A stretch of 64,000 bases of DNA from Paralithodes platypus (lineage: Eukaryota; Arthropoda; Malacostraca; Decapoda; Lithodidae). Shown here in pieces: positions 19,166 through 30,248 of this stretch (position 1 is its first letter; each line of letters begins with the position of its first letter). The stretch spans positions 45,527,120 through 45,591,119 of the forward strand of contig CM064509.1 in NCBI GenBank assembly GCA_032716605.1, written 5' to 3'. Position numbers and translations under genes: made by a program. A model generated the notes under the pieces. The model was not told the origin of the DNA. It did no database searches and saw only the letters and a program-made list of their open reading frames with translations.

Positions 19166-21440
19166 CTGTATGTTCCTAATATATACAAGTGTACATGTAT
19201 CTACCCTGCTCACACACCAGAACAAGTAACATCTACCGTATGTTGCTAATATTAACAAGTGTACATATATTTGCCATGCATACACCCACCAAAGCAAGTA
19301 ATATCTAAAGTATGTTGGTAATATAAACAAGTGTACATATATCTAACATGCATACATACCAGAGCAAGTAACATATAATTTACGTTGTTAATATAAACAA
19401 GTTTACCGGCTCGGTAGTGTAATGGAGAACATCTCGGCCTGCCACCCCGGGTGACCCGAGTTCAATCCCATGTTCAGGCATAAAGGTTTTTCGCATACAC
19501 TGCTAGCCAGTACCATTTCCCTTGAGCAAGGAAATGGTTACTAGTGTCTGGTAATAAACATTGATCGAGCGCTATTGAATCTCGGAGCGAGGGCTAGAGA
19601 AAAATGTAGCTATATAAGTACCTGAACATTATTATTATTATTTATTACATATATCAAACATGCATAAACACCAAAACAAGTAACATCTACTGTATGTTGC
19701 TAATATAAACTAGTGTACATATATCAAACATGCATTAACACCAGAACAAGTAACATCTACTGTATGTTGCTAATATAAACTAGTGTACATATATCTAACA
19801 TGCATTAACACCAGAACAAGTAACATCTACTGTATGTTGCTAATATAAACTAGTGTACATATATCAAACATGCATAAACACCAGAACAAGTAACATCTAC
19901 TGTATGTTGCTAATATAAACTAGTGTACATATATCAAACATGCATAAACACCAGAACAAGTAACATCTACTGTTTGTTGCTAATATAAACTAGTGTACAT
20001 ATATCAAACATGCATTAACACCAGAACAAGTAACATCTACTGTATGTTGCTAATATAAACTAGTGTACATATATCTAACATGCATTAACACCAGAACAAG
20101 TAACATCTACTGTATGTTGCTAATATAAACTAGTGTACATATATCAAACATGCATAAACACCAGAACAAGTAACATCTACTGTATGTTGCTAATATAAAC
20201 TAGTGTACATATATCTAACATGCATAAACACCAGAACAAGTAACATCTACTGTATGTTGCTAATATAAACTAGTGTACATATATCTAACATGCATTAACA
20301 CCAGAACAAGTAACATCTACTGTATGTTGCTAATATAAACTAGTGTACATATATCTAACATGCATTAACACCAGAACAAGTAACATCTACTGTATGTTGC
20401 TAATATAAACTAGTGTACATATATCAAACATGCATAAACACCAGAACAAGTAACATCTACTGTATGTTGCTAATATAAACTAGTGTACATATATCTAACA
20501 TGCATTAACACCAGAACAAGTAACATCTACTGTATGTTGCTAATATAAACTAGTGTACATATATCAAACATGCATAAACACCAGAACAAGTAACATCTAC
20601 TGTATGTTGCTAATATAAACTAGTGTACATATATCAAACATGCATAAACACCAGAACAAGTAACATCTACTGTATGTTGCTAATATAAACTAGTGTACAT
20701 ATATCAAACATGCATAAACACCAGAACAAGTAACATCTACTGTATGTTGCTAATATAAACTAGTGTACATATATCTAACATGCATTAACACCAGAACAAG
20801 TAACATCTACTGTATGTTGCTAATATAAACTAGTGTACATATATCTAACATGCATTAACACCAGAACAAGTAACATCTACTGTATGTTGCTAATATAAAC
20901 TAGTGTACATATATCTAACATGCATTAACACCAGAACAAGTAACATCTACTGTATGTTGCTAATATAAACTAGTGTACATATATCTAACATGCATTAACA
21001 CCAGAACAAGTAACATCTACTGTATGTTGCTAATATAAACTAGTGTACATATATCTAACATGCATAAACACCAGAACAAGTAACATCTACTGTATGTTGC
21101 TAATATAAACTAGTGTACATATATCTAACATGCATAAACACCAGAACAAGTAACATCTACTGTATGTTGCTAATATAAACTAGTGTACATATATCTAACA
21201 TGCATAAACACCAGAACAAGTAACATCTACTGTATGTTGCTAATATAAACTAGTTTACATATATCTAACATGCATAAACCCCAGAACAAGTAACATCTAC
21301 TGTGTGTTGCTAATATAAACTAGTGTACATATATCTAACATGCATACACAAGAACAAGTAACATCTACTGTATGTTGCTAATATAAACTAGTGTAAATGT
21401 ATCTATCAGGCTCACACACCGGAGAAGGTAACATCTACAG
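19162..21440 (+). repeat. 70-bp minisatellite array, about 28 units
   Basis: The unit contains AACAAGTAACATCTACTGTA, TGTTGCTAATATAAACTAGT and GTACATATATCTAACATGCA. About 24 near-identical copies lie at 19640-21400, with three or four diverged units on the left (19162-19400) and degraded ones on the right (21350-21440). Two positions vary in a linked way (ATATCA/ATATCT and CATAAA/CATTAA). The left edge is split off by SINE-2. Confidence 0.97.
19402..19645 (+). mobile_element. tRNA-derived SINE (SINE-2)
   Basis: GGCTCGGTAGTGTAATGGAG (box-A region), CCTGCCACC (Gly-like anticodon arm, GCC) and GAGTTCAATCCC (box B) form a tRNA-Gly-like head. A body and an (ATT)n tail at 19625-19645 follow. It sits inside the minisatellite, whose repeats resume directly after the tail. 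Confidence 0.8.
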
Positions 21441-21586
21441 TATATTCATCGTATATGATCGGCCATTATAGGCCACGGCCTACATTAGTTTTCAGCTATT
21501 TTGCTCCATAGCCAATTTAAAGTCCATGACTGATATTGGTAGACCCGAAAGGAAAAATTACTCTGATTAGTATTGGCTAAATAAAG

Positions 21587-22400
21587 GGGCCCGGAACACG
21601 GTTTACGACAATATATGAATGTCTTATGCATTCGCATGAGAAAACCGTTACAAGACTTGAACGTTCGTTGAAGTTATCAACCACATGTGAACGTTCTCCG
21701 ACTGTCGCTGAACATTCATTGAACTGGGTCCGAACAGTTGACGGATGTGCTTCTGAATGCGTCCAACAGATGTTGTGCACTGTTCCGGAATGCAACGAAC
21801 AAATGTGACCGCTCGTCAACCAGTCCGCAAACAGTCTTCGAACACATCAGAACGTTCGCTGAATGCAACCTAACGCACTTGCCACTCAGGCAGGCACCTA
21901 TAAATAGGCCAGCTACCTGTTTTATATTCATTTCCACTTGCCGTCTCTGTCTGTCGAGATGGCTACGTTCCATGAACATGATTTACATATTCTGGAATTG
22001 AGACTAGCCATACACCAATATTAACTTCAACTGGCTACGGAAAAATTCAAGATACTTGAGGCACAAAAGAAGAGGGCCCAAAGATATGCATTGTGGTCAC
22101 AAATGTGGCTGTTGTGACGAAAAGACTACGGCATGTATGATCGACTTATGCAAGAATTGGAGGATGAGGACCCTCAAAATTTCAGGAATTTCTTGAGAAT
22201 GGAAACACCAATGTACCTTGACATACTACAAACACTTCGACTAGTCATTGAGAAAAAATATATACAGTATATTGGAGAGAAACCCATCTAGCTGGACTTC
22301 GATTGGTAGTCACATTGTGGTAACTTGACACTGGGAACAACTACATGAATCATGCCTTCGATTTCAGGTTAGCTCACACACCATTTTCATAATTGTGCCT
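21587..22400 (+). pseudogene. degenerate PIF/Harbinger transposase 5' part
   Basis: TATAAATA (21899-21906) precedes an ATG at 21959. Translation in shifting frames gives RYALWSQMWLL, RKDYGMYDRLMQELEDEDPQ, NFRNFLRMETPMYLDI and a remnant of the LATGDSY block (LDTGNNYMNHAFDFRLAHT). These match the N-terminal half of the transposase at 12654 and the Harbinger family in general. Stops occur within 20 codons of the ATG. The catalytic DDE half is absent; the next sequence is LINE-A. Confidence 0.75.
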
Positions 22401-22439
22401 AAGATGTGCGAAGCAATCTATTAGCAATATATATTTTGT

Positions 22440-23655
22440 TTTTCTATGTGAGTTTGGGAGACAAAAGGCAGAACTTCCTGTGACGAGTGCCTCCCTCAGC
22501 GTTGAAAGAGTGACAGGGGTAAACTCAAGGGACGTTCGAGCCATAAGGCCAGGACACTCGGTGTTTGAAGCAATTTAAATCATAGGATGAGGGAAAGACT
22601 GATTCTGAGAGAGAGTTCCAGAGATAAGCTGTTGAATAGAAGAAAGATTGAAAATAACGTTTTATTCTTGGGTTGGAGAGTTGCACAGTGGAGCGGTGGG
22701 ATGGTGTTGCAAGACGGGTGCTACGTGCTTTTCGAAGAGGGGGTGGTATACACTGAGAGAGCTCTGAGAAAAACTGATTATTGTAATAGCGGAAGAATAA
22801 TGAGATAAATGCAACATTGCGGCGAAGAGAGAGAGTCTGCAGAGAATTGGTGAGTGGACGTGAGTTAATGAGATGGAAGGTATTCTTTTTTACTTTGTCT
22901 AGAAGTGCTGTGTGAGAGGATCCTCCCCACACGTGCCCCAGTACAGAGCAAGAAGCTGCGCAGGTGTAGAGAACCCCAGAGGCGGTTGAGCACACCCAGC
23001 TTCTGGGAAGCTGTTTTAGCAAGAGTGGTAATATGATCTTTCCAAGGGAGATCAGAAGAAAAAGAGACACCGAGAATAGAGAAGAGTAAGTTATAGTTTT
23101 CTGGAAGGGAACGACGAGTAGACAGATGGAGAAATTGAGTTTTGGAAGCATTGAAAGTAACAAGATTTTCTCTGCCCCAGTTATAGATAGTAGAGAGATC
23201 AGAAGATAGGTAATTTATGACCTCCTTACGAGAGTATTGAAGATACTGCTGTGAGTGATGTTGTGGAAGGCTAGTTGAATAGTGTAATGTAGAGTGGTCA
23301 ACATATGAGCGAATGGGGCTGGAGGTGCAATTGAGAAAGTCGTCGATGAATAATAGGAAGAGAATTGGAGATAGGACAGAAGCCTGAGGAACACCAGAGT
23401 TGATAGGTTGAGGAAGTGAATGGTGGCCGTCCACAACCGCAGTTATGGAATGGCCAGAAAGGAAATTAGAGACAAAGGCACAGATGGAAGGATAAAAACC
23501 GAAGGAGGGTAGTTTAAAAATGAGGGATATGTGCCAGAAATCTATCGAAATCCTTCAATATGTCTAGCGCAACAGAAAATGTCTCACCAAACTGCCGAAT
23601 GGAGGATGACCAAGAGTAAGTAAGATAAGAAAGAAGATAAACAGTAGAGCACCCC
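22440..23655 (-). pseudogene. LINE-A (Jockey/BS-like) 3' half: RT palm to C-terminus
   Basis: Minus-strand frames give INSGVPQASVLSPILFLLFI, RSYVDHSTLHYS (the YADD box mutated to YVDH), NWGRENLVTFNASKTQFLHL, KDHITTLAKTASQKLGVLNR, HVWGGSSHTALLDKV and LWNSLSESVFPSSYDLNCFK, ending at SNVP and a 3' UTR down to about 22440. The upstream half of this same copy lies at 27866-29190; the gap is the piggyBac insertion. Loss of the catalytic Asp pair and multiple frame changes make it dead. Confidence 0.85.
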
Positions 23656-23939
23656 TTAACCCTTATTTAGCGGGTGGTAAGGTATTTTACACCGTGCGGC
23701 CCAGCGGGCATAATCCCGAAATATTCGCTCAATTTCACTCGCCCTAGCGCCGTTAATATGGCTCCAATGCAAACGAAACGATCATTTTTGGAAAGAGCAA
23801 CTCTTCGTATCCCCATATGTCTATTATGGATGTTATGAGTGAGTGTGGAGGGTGGGAAGAGGTGAGGTAGAGGAGTTACTTTTTAGTCTATTTCCCGGGT
23901 GCGTTTGGATGCGTTCGCTTTGCCCTGACTTCGGCCTCC

Positions 23940-24190
23940 CGCGCTCTCTCTCTGGCTCGCTCGCTATCCCTCTCTCGCGCGCTCTGTCTCTCTCTCTCTC
24001 TCTCCCTCATCCGTATATGTAATTCTCATTATTATTTTCTCTAATCTCTCTCACTCCTCCCGTCTGTCTGTCTCTCTCTCTCTCTCTCTGGCTCGCTCGC
24101 TTTCCCTCTCTCGCGCGCTCTGTCTCTTTCTCTCTCCCTTTCTCTCTTCCTCATCCGTATATGTAATTCTCATTATTATTTTCTCTAATC
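23940..24190. repeat. TC-rich ~144-bp tandem duplication
   Basis: GGCTCGCTCGCT, CTCTCGCGCGCTCTGTCTC and CATCCGTATATGTAATTCTC occur twice about 144 bases apart, separated by TC runs of unequal length. Confidence 0.85.
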
Positions 24191-24418
24191 CCTCTTTCTT
24201 TATTTGCTTGTAATATTTCTGTATTATTATATCTTTTTCACTCTTTCTTCAGTTCAGTTTCTGCATTCTCTCTCTCTCTCTGTTTCGCTTGCTTTGCAGG
24301 AATTTTGTTTTTGTTTTAAATATAATATTATTTCAACACATTTCCAAATCAGCCTATGGAGTAGTGTTGAAGACTATTTTTTTTGTTTTGTGGTGTTCCC
24401 AGGAGGTGTAATCCACAT

Positions 24419-24950
24419 GTGATTGAGGTAGGCAAAAGGCAGTTATGTGATTGAGGTAGGGAAAAGGCAGTTATGTGATTGAGGTAGGTAAAAGGCAGTT
24501 ATGTGATTGAGGTAGGCAAAAGGCAGTTATGTGATTGAGGTAGGTAAAAGACAGTTATGTGATTGAGGTAGGGAAAAGGCAGTTATGTGATTGAGGTAGG
24601 TAAAAGGCAGTTATGTGATTGAGGTAGGGAAAAGGCAGTTATGTGATTGAGGTAGGCAAAAGGCAGTTATGTGATTGAGGTAGGTAAAAGGCAGTTATGT
24701 GATTGAGGTAGGCAAAAGGCAGTTATGTGATTGAGGTAGGTAAAAAACAGTTATGTGATTGAGGTAGGGAAAAGGCAGAACTGCCTATAGCGAGTGTATG
24801 AATGTGATTGAGGTAGACAAAAGGCAGAACTGCCTATAGCGAGTGTATGAATGTGATTGAGGTAGACAAAAGGCAGAACTGCCTATAGCGAGTGTATGAA
24901 TGTGATTGAGGTAGACAAAAGGCAGAACTGCCTATAGCGAGTGTATGAAT
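24419..24950 (+). repeat. minisatellite derived from the LINE-A 3' tail (28-bp then 49-bp units)
   Basis: About 13 copies of a 28-bp unit (GTGATTGAGGTAGGCAAAAG plus GCAGTTAT) are followed by four copies of a 49-bp unit with the same start and the extension GAACTGCCTATAGCGAGTG. Both equal, in reverse complement, the last ~45 bases of LINE-A before its poly(A) (compare 59440-59480 and 37280-37330). The array lies inside the piggyBac 3' flank. Confidence 0.9.
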
Positions 24951-25079
24951 GTATGTATGAATGAATGACATGGATGTATGAGGTGGACCAAAACCAGATG
25001 GATGGATGAGATTCGAAACTTTTGGATGTAATGGGTGATGTTGCTGATGATGATGAATGCACTTGTGTTTGGGTAGTGT

Positions 25080-25230
25080 GCTATTCCACCATATGAATGA
25101 TTGAATGACACGAATTCATGAGGTACTTTGAAATAGATGAATGAATGATTGAATGAAGTTATGAATGACATGAATTCATGAGGTACTTTGAAATAGATGA
25201 ATGAATGATTGAATGAAGTTATGAATAATT
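25080..25230 (+). repeat. ~62-bp duplication of ATGAATGATTGAATGA-type sequence
   Basis: GAATTCATGAGGTACTTTGA, AATAGATGAATGAATGATTG and GAATGAAGTTATGAAT appear twice in tandem. It lies immediately 3' of the transposase stop codon. Confidence 0.85.
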
Positions 25231-25247
25231 GGCAAGAAGAGAGGAGG

Positions 25248-25840
25248 TTAGAAGGGTTCCAGTGTGTGGTACTCGGTGTAGCAAGGAATAGGACAGAGTC
25301 CCACATCACACCGACTACACTTGGACGCGACATCCCTCCTATGTCGGGGCCTCCTTGTCGTGTGACTGCAGACGGGGCACACCTTCTTTCCGGCCACCCG
25401 GCCAGCTGCAAGTTGGTTAGGGTTGGGAGGTACAGTCACAAGCCTGTGGGTCAAGAGGTAGTCCCGGCACTCAAGGCGGCTGAGCAAATCCACGATCGCC
25501 CTCGGAACTGGTGCCGCACGTGTGGTTCCGTGCTTACGGAGGATGACCTCTATGATGTCCTTGGAGAACAGCCTTACAGAGGTCTTCTTTCCTGTGTGCG
25601 TCATCCACAGGTTGGATGCGTTGAGGACAGTGAAATCAAGAAGATGGAGTACGACCTTCTTGTACCATTTACAGGTCTTCCTCAGGCAGTCAACAGCAGT
25701 GATCTGCATATCACTTTTGTCCACCAACCGCATGTTCACATTATACTCCAGGACAGCGTCAGGTTTGGAGATAACAACTACAGTCCTGTTGCCTGTGACA
25801 CGGTCCTGCAGGTATCTCCTCTTCCCGCTATCTAGCAAAA
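25248..25840 (-). pseudogene. piggyBac transposase C-terminal part with Cys-rich domain
   Basis: The minus-strand frame enters at a plausible splice acceptor (T-rich tract then GCTAG at about 25835-25840). It reads KRRYLQDRVTGNRTVVVISK, LVDKSDMQITAVDCLRKTCK, WYKKVVLHLLDFTVLNASNL and ends with VCPVCSH, then KCSRCDVGLCPIPCYTEYHT, the Cys/His cross-brace that in piggyBac transposases binds the terminal repeats. The stop is at 25248. The catalytic Asp residues of the DDD core lie upstream in the family and are not present, so the element cannot supply its own activity. Bases 25248-25727 are not part of the tandem duplication. Confidence 0.85.
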
Positions 25841-26799
25841 AAATAAAAAAATAAAAGTGACCGAAATCGCCGATATATAATAATTTACTTATCATTACTT
25901 ACTATATCTTATAAACAATAGTAGGTAGCCAACTTACCATAATACCGATACACCAAACCGATATGCATGCGGTTTTGTTTATCACCTGTTTACTAAAGTG
26001 CCACCATTATCGATTTTCTTCGAGCCGACTCGAGCGGGAGGGTTACCAATTGAAGTTAAATCCGCTAGCATATATTGTTAGATGTAAGACATGATAAATA
26101 CCACTAGAAATATGAATTGGCAAAATCCATATAATATCACTTCGAAATTGTTCTGAAATTTCAAAACAAAACCGCTAGTGTAAGTCATTGCTGCTAGATC
26201 GAAGTAAAGGTCTCTAGATCTAGCGGAAGTCGCTATACGTATTGACAGTACTGCACACTGCCGACGGCGATACGTTGTTGACATTGTTGTTGATGTTCCA
26301 GTGGAGGATGAACAAAATATTTTCCTTGTCCAATAATAGCTATTTCATAGTCCCACAGGACTTATTTTGATATATTTATGACCCCTGGTATGAAGGTATG
26401 TTGCCAATATAATAATAGAGACAAATAAATAGTTAAAAGGAATAATAACCTAATAATAATGACAAATAGATAATTTACTCTGTGTATCCGAATACTCCCT
26501 GTGACAGAACTGGCCATGGCCCATATAGTTCGATTATGGGAGTGATCACTTGTAATGCCAAGCACAAATATTCAATCTTTCGTTGTTTATATTACCGTAA
26601 GAAATTTACTGAACGCCTGAAAATAATACGCTATAAAATGCTTGCAATCAAACTTTCAAGCAATTACAAGGTCACATGCAATTATAAAAAGGTATATTGT
26701 AGACCACAATCTTCGCCAAGCTTCGTTGTTGCTTGTATTATCGTGAGAAATGTACCGTACACCCTGGTTATCGTGAGAAATTTACCGAACGCCTGCAAA

Positions 26800-27253
26800 T
26801 AATATGCTATAAAATGCAAAAGAAATTTCTTGTAGAGTGCAATTTTGAGGACGTAATGTGCTCTGAGAGAGAGCGGAGCGGTGATTAGGAGCATAAATTA
26901 CCTCCTGACCGCTCGCCACGGCCGCCATGGCCCGTGGACCTACTGAGCTTTACTCCACTTACATCTACCCTCCCTCCCTCGCCACACAGGGAATTATATA
27001 AGGAAATTACCGTATTTTAGGGTTTTTGCACTCGTGTTGCACGATTGTTGCAAGACAACCAGGGATCGTAGAAGGATGGTTCGGGTGTCATTGGAAAGCT
27101 CAATTTACGCCCTTTCAGGGATACATACTTGTATTACGCTCTGGGTCTTGTTTATGCATGAAAAAGAGCACGGAAACAACCCCATTTAGGGTAAAAAAAA
27201 AACACGCTGGGCGGCACAGTGAAATATACTCCACCACCCGCTCGTAAGGTGAT
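26800..27253 (+). mobile_element. family 1 MITE nested in the piggyBac, 5' end lost
   Basis: The consensus is followed from TAGAGTGCAATTTTGAGGAC through CTGAGAGAGAGCGG, CGCTCGCCACGG, TTGCACGATTGTTGCAAGAC and GCATGAAAAAGAGCACGG to CCGCTCGTAAGGTGATAA (expected TTAA, here ATAA). The first ~90 bases of the consensus are missing. A ~32-base direct repeat (AAAATGCTTGCAATCAAACT...) occurs just outside its 3' end (27255) and again at 26637, enclosing the block. Confidence 0.75.
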
Positions 27254-27284
27254 AAAATGCTTGCAATCAAACTTTCAAGCAATT

Positions 27285-27529
27285 ATAAAATGTAAATTGT
27301 ATTTACCAACACCCACACCAGTATGTTCTTCGTCAGGAACGTCTCCATTTTGCTCAACGGTCTGTGCAACATCAACCACAACATTTGCGACACGCAAATT
27401 ATGCTTAGGGTGATAGCCTATGATCGGCATATTTTCGTCTTCCGAGTCATCCACACTATCAAAACTCTCACCCAGACCCTCCATGGTTTCATTCAACAGC
27501 CTATTAGAAAGTTCTGAAGAGTTCAGCAT
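27285..27529 (-). pseudogene. piggyBac transposase N-terminal exon
   Basis: From the ATG at 27529: MLNSSELSNRLLNETMEGLG, then SFDSVDDSEDENMPIIGYHP and DVAQTVEQNGDVPDEE, an acidic N-terminal tail as in piggyBac transposases. It is placed 330 bases inside the right TIR. GTAAATAC at about 27291-27284 could be a splice donor. No catalytic-domain sequence follows before the C-terminal piece, so the gene is internally deleted. An exact copy is at 32269-32513. Confidence 0.65.
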
Positions 27530-27865
27530 GATATCTAGTTCCTGGGCGGTGAGCCGGGCGTGATGAGTGGGCCGTGATGAGTGAAGAGCCGGGCGTGATG
27601 AGTAGGGTGGCGCGACGCACTAGGGGCCACCGAATCGGACACGGGCAAATCTTGACCTTCCATTACGGCTGCTTGAGGGTTACTGAGTCACGGTCATGCA
27701 GTGGGGATGTGTGGATGGGACCTTGTAGTACACCGCCTGACCACCAAGTTTCGCTTTCCACCTAAATTAGGGCGGGAATACGCCCACAGACTTTAGTCGG
27801 ACCCCGCCATTTAGTCCAATTTTCTCGATTCGGACTTAAGTCGGGCCCCGATCTTTAAGGGTTAA

Positions 27866-29190
27866 GGAAGCCATACTGGCGGTCTGAGAGCAGGCTATGG
27901 GAAGATAAATGCTTAAGAAATTTTGAAGTAACAAGAGTTTTAAAAACTTTAGAGATGCAAGAAATGAGAGCAATTGGACGATAGTTGGAGGGTCGATAGC
28001 GGTCTCCCTTATTTGGGACAGGTTAAATGAGAGCGAACTTCCAGCAAGAAGGGAAGACTTTAGAGAAGAGACAGAGACGGCAGGGAAGGACATTTTTGTG
28101 TACAACGGGAGGAGAACAATCCGGTCCGTACGCCTTTTTAGTATTATGCCCAGAGAGGGTGGAAAGTACATCCTTAGAAGAGATTATGATGTTAGACATA
28201 AGTACGAGAGGGAGGAATAGAACCGGAATCATCCAAAGTGAAGTTATTAGCGAAAGTGTTAGCGAAGAGATCAGCTTTGTCAGAAGAAGAAGTGACGGTA
28301 GTGCCGTCAGAGTGGAAAAGAGGCGGGAAAGACGAAGAAGAAAAATTGTTGGAGATATTTTTGGCTAGATGCCAGAAGGTTTAGGAAGAACTAGAGTTGG
28401 ATCATTCAGTGCATTCATTATTGATGAAAGAATGTTTGGTGAGTCGAAAAACAGATTTGGCTTGATTTCAGGCAGAAACATAGTTAGTATGAGATTCTTA
28501 AGTTTAAAGGTGGCGGTACCTTTTGAATGCTTCATCCTTAATGCGGACAGCAGTACAACAAGCGTAAGTAAACCAAGCTATTCTTGCATTAAACTGAGAG
28601 AAAGAAAATGGAATATATGCTTCCATGCCTTAGAGGATTACCTCGGTAATGCGTTCAGCACTCTTCGAGGGTCCCCGGTCACGGAAGCAGAAGTCATTCC
28701 ATGGGAAATCAATGAAGTACTGCCGAAGAGCCTCCCAGTTGGCAGCGCCACAGTGCCACAATCGCCGCTGCCTGAGAGAATCGGGAGGCCGTACCGGAGA
28801 GATAGGACAGGTGACAGAGATAAGTTTATGGTCGGATGAGCCGAAAGGGGAGAAAACATTTAGAGTATAAGCAGAAGTGTTAGAGGTTAGAAATAGGTAA
28901 AAAAAATTGGGCCGATCTCCGAAGCCATGCAGGATATGGGTGGTTTGCTGGACTAACTGCTTTAGGTTATTAAGGATAGAACAGATGTAGGCTTGTTCAC
29001 CAGGTTGGTCAGTGGAAAGAGAGGAGAGCCATTGGCGGTGGTGAACGTTGACATTTCCTAAGATGGAGATTTCTGCGAAAGGAGGGATGGATAGAATGTG
29101 TTCCACTTAAGAAGTTAGATATTCAAAGAATTTTGGATAGGCAATAGAATTAGGGGAGAGATAAGCAGCGCAGAAATATTTAATTTGTGA
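27866..29190 (-). pseudogene. LINE-A 5' half: endonuclease end, linker and RT start
   Basis: The minus strand from 29190 reads IKYFCAAYLSPNSIAYPKFF, a stop (TAA at about 29108), then VEHILSIPPFAEISILGNVN (the GDFN endonuclease block altered to GNVN), GSSDHKLISVTCPISPVRPP, the linker, and RT residues down to FLKHLSSHSLLSDRQYGF at the TTAA. The chain continues at 23655. The mutated GDFN Asp and several frame changes inactivate it. The 5' end is cut at a (TA)n tract. Confidence 0.85.
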
Positions 29191-29221
29191 GTGTATATAT
29201 ATATATATATATATATATATT
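29190..29221. repeat. (TA)n microsatellite
   Basis: TA run at the junction between LINE-A and LINE-D fragments; duplicated at about 34174-34205. Confidence 0.9.
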
Positions 29222-30115
29222 CTGTATATTTCATTGAAGGTTATGGCAAGTTGGTTGTTAAAGAGCTTCTTGTCTATCTTTTCTCTTTTTCTGAGGGCAT
29301 TTTTGCCTTCCGTAGGAAGTTGTCTATTTCCCTTGCTACCCTCCCTAATTTTCTTGACCTCTTTCCAGAACAGTTTCTGACACTCCCCCCATTTTACACT
29401 TAGATTCCTTCCAAATTCCACATCTGCTCTTCTTTTACTTTCCTTCACTACTCTCGTCACCTCTCTCTTTTTCTCCAAGCACCTCGCTCTTTTCTGTCTC
29501 TCTAAATCTTCATTCCCTCTACTACCCATTCACTCTCTATATGCTTTCTTCTTGTCTTCAACAGCTATTTTTTACCTCTTCAGTCCACCACGCTGTACCC
29601 TTCACTCCCTTCCCTCCTCACATGCTGCACATATCTCTTCCTTAAACACTTTGCTCACCTACTCCACTTCCTCCATACCCTACAGGTCAAACATACCTTG
29701 TCATCCCTCTACTGCTCTCTTGAACTCTTCCCTGATCTCCTCCTCCTGCAACCTCTCCACCCTCTTCGCCACTCCACCTTCTTCTCACCTCCCTCAGGCT
29801 CTCCTCACCTACTTCTTGTGTATCCTAATTGTAGCTACTATTACATAGTGGTCAGACTGACCCCCCCCCCCCCCCCACACACACAATATCCCTATACACC
29901 CTAGCATTCAGCACATAATTCTTCATTTGTTCATCCACACATATAATATAAATCAATCAGTGCCTTTCGTTCCTCCACTGTCCCATTCCTCCTCCTCCAC
30001 ACCACTTTCCATGTGTACCTGTGTATCATTCTGTGCCGGAAGAAGGTGTTGGTGCTGTTGTAAAGGCTTATCCCTCAATACCTTCACCTGACCTGGCTAT
30101 CCACAGCCTCCTCCT
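29222..30115 (-). pseudogene. LINE-D endonuclease end and linker
   Basis: On the minus strand, about 30020-29830 encodes RYTWKVVW, ALIDYICVDEQMKNYVLNAR and SDHYVIV (clearest in the duplicate at 34793-35008), the C-terminal half of a craniofacial-development-2-like LINE endonuclease. 29529-29225 encodes LERQKRARCLEKKREVTRVV, VEFGRNLSVKWGECQKLFW and KEVKKIREG, the linker before the RT. A C-run/CA microsatellite lies at 29862-29884. The rest of this copy is at 36216-36540, beyond the CR1 insertion. Confidence 0.7.
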
Positions 30116-30117
30116 CA

Positions 30118-30244
30118 CCAAAAAGATATAGACAAACTAGAACGAGTTCAACATAGAGTTACCAAAATAATACCTAGCCTAAAGAAAAAATCATACGAGG
30201 AGCGTCTTAGAGAATTAAATCTATTTCCTTTAACACAGCGCAGA
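30118..30244 (+). pseudogene. CR1 ORF2 C-terminal fragment (duplication unit 1)
   Basis: The plus strand reads KDIDKLERVQHRVTKIIPSL, KKKSYEERLRELNLFPLTQR and R, then hits TTAA (30245-30248) and the MITE. It is the 5'-truncated start of the CR1 copy completed at 35710-36215. Confidence 0.85.
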
Positions 30245-30248
30245 TTAA

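Larger units (their letters stand above)
23660..27861 (-). mobile_element. piggyBac-type element inserted in LINE-A, internally deleted
   Basis: TTAA occurs at 23656-23659 and 27862-27865. Joining the flanks restores the LINE-A reading GFLKG around the single TTAA, so this is one precise insertion. Left end CCCTTATTTAGCGGGTGG, right end inward CCCTTAAAGATCGGGGCCCG. The right end matches the 5' end of family 1 MITEs for about 60-80 bases. The left end matches their 3' end (CACCGTGCGGCCCAGCGGG against ACCGTGCCGCCCAGCGGG). A transposase N-terminus and C-terminus are present, the catalytic middle is not. A nested MITE, a TC-rich block and a LINE-derived minisatellite fill the rest. Confidence 0.88.

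Noticed and set aside
19404..19480. Apparent tRNA-Gly gene
   Set aside because: The tRNA-like head is followed by a body and an (ATT)n tail inside a satellite, so it is read as a SINE.
19640..21400. CRISPR-like array
   Set aside because: Units are contiguous 70-bp repeats without unique spacers, in a eukaryotic context.
26078..26802. Short open frames between the piggyBac pieces
   Set aside because: No similarity to a transposase catalytic core or any other family; they are present identically in both duplication units only because of the duplication.
28023..28839. Plus-strand open frames of 113 and 156 codons
   Set aside because: They are antisense shadows of LINE-A endonuclease and linker sequence on the minus strand.
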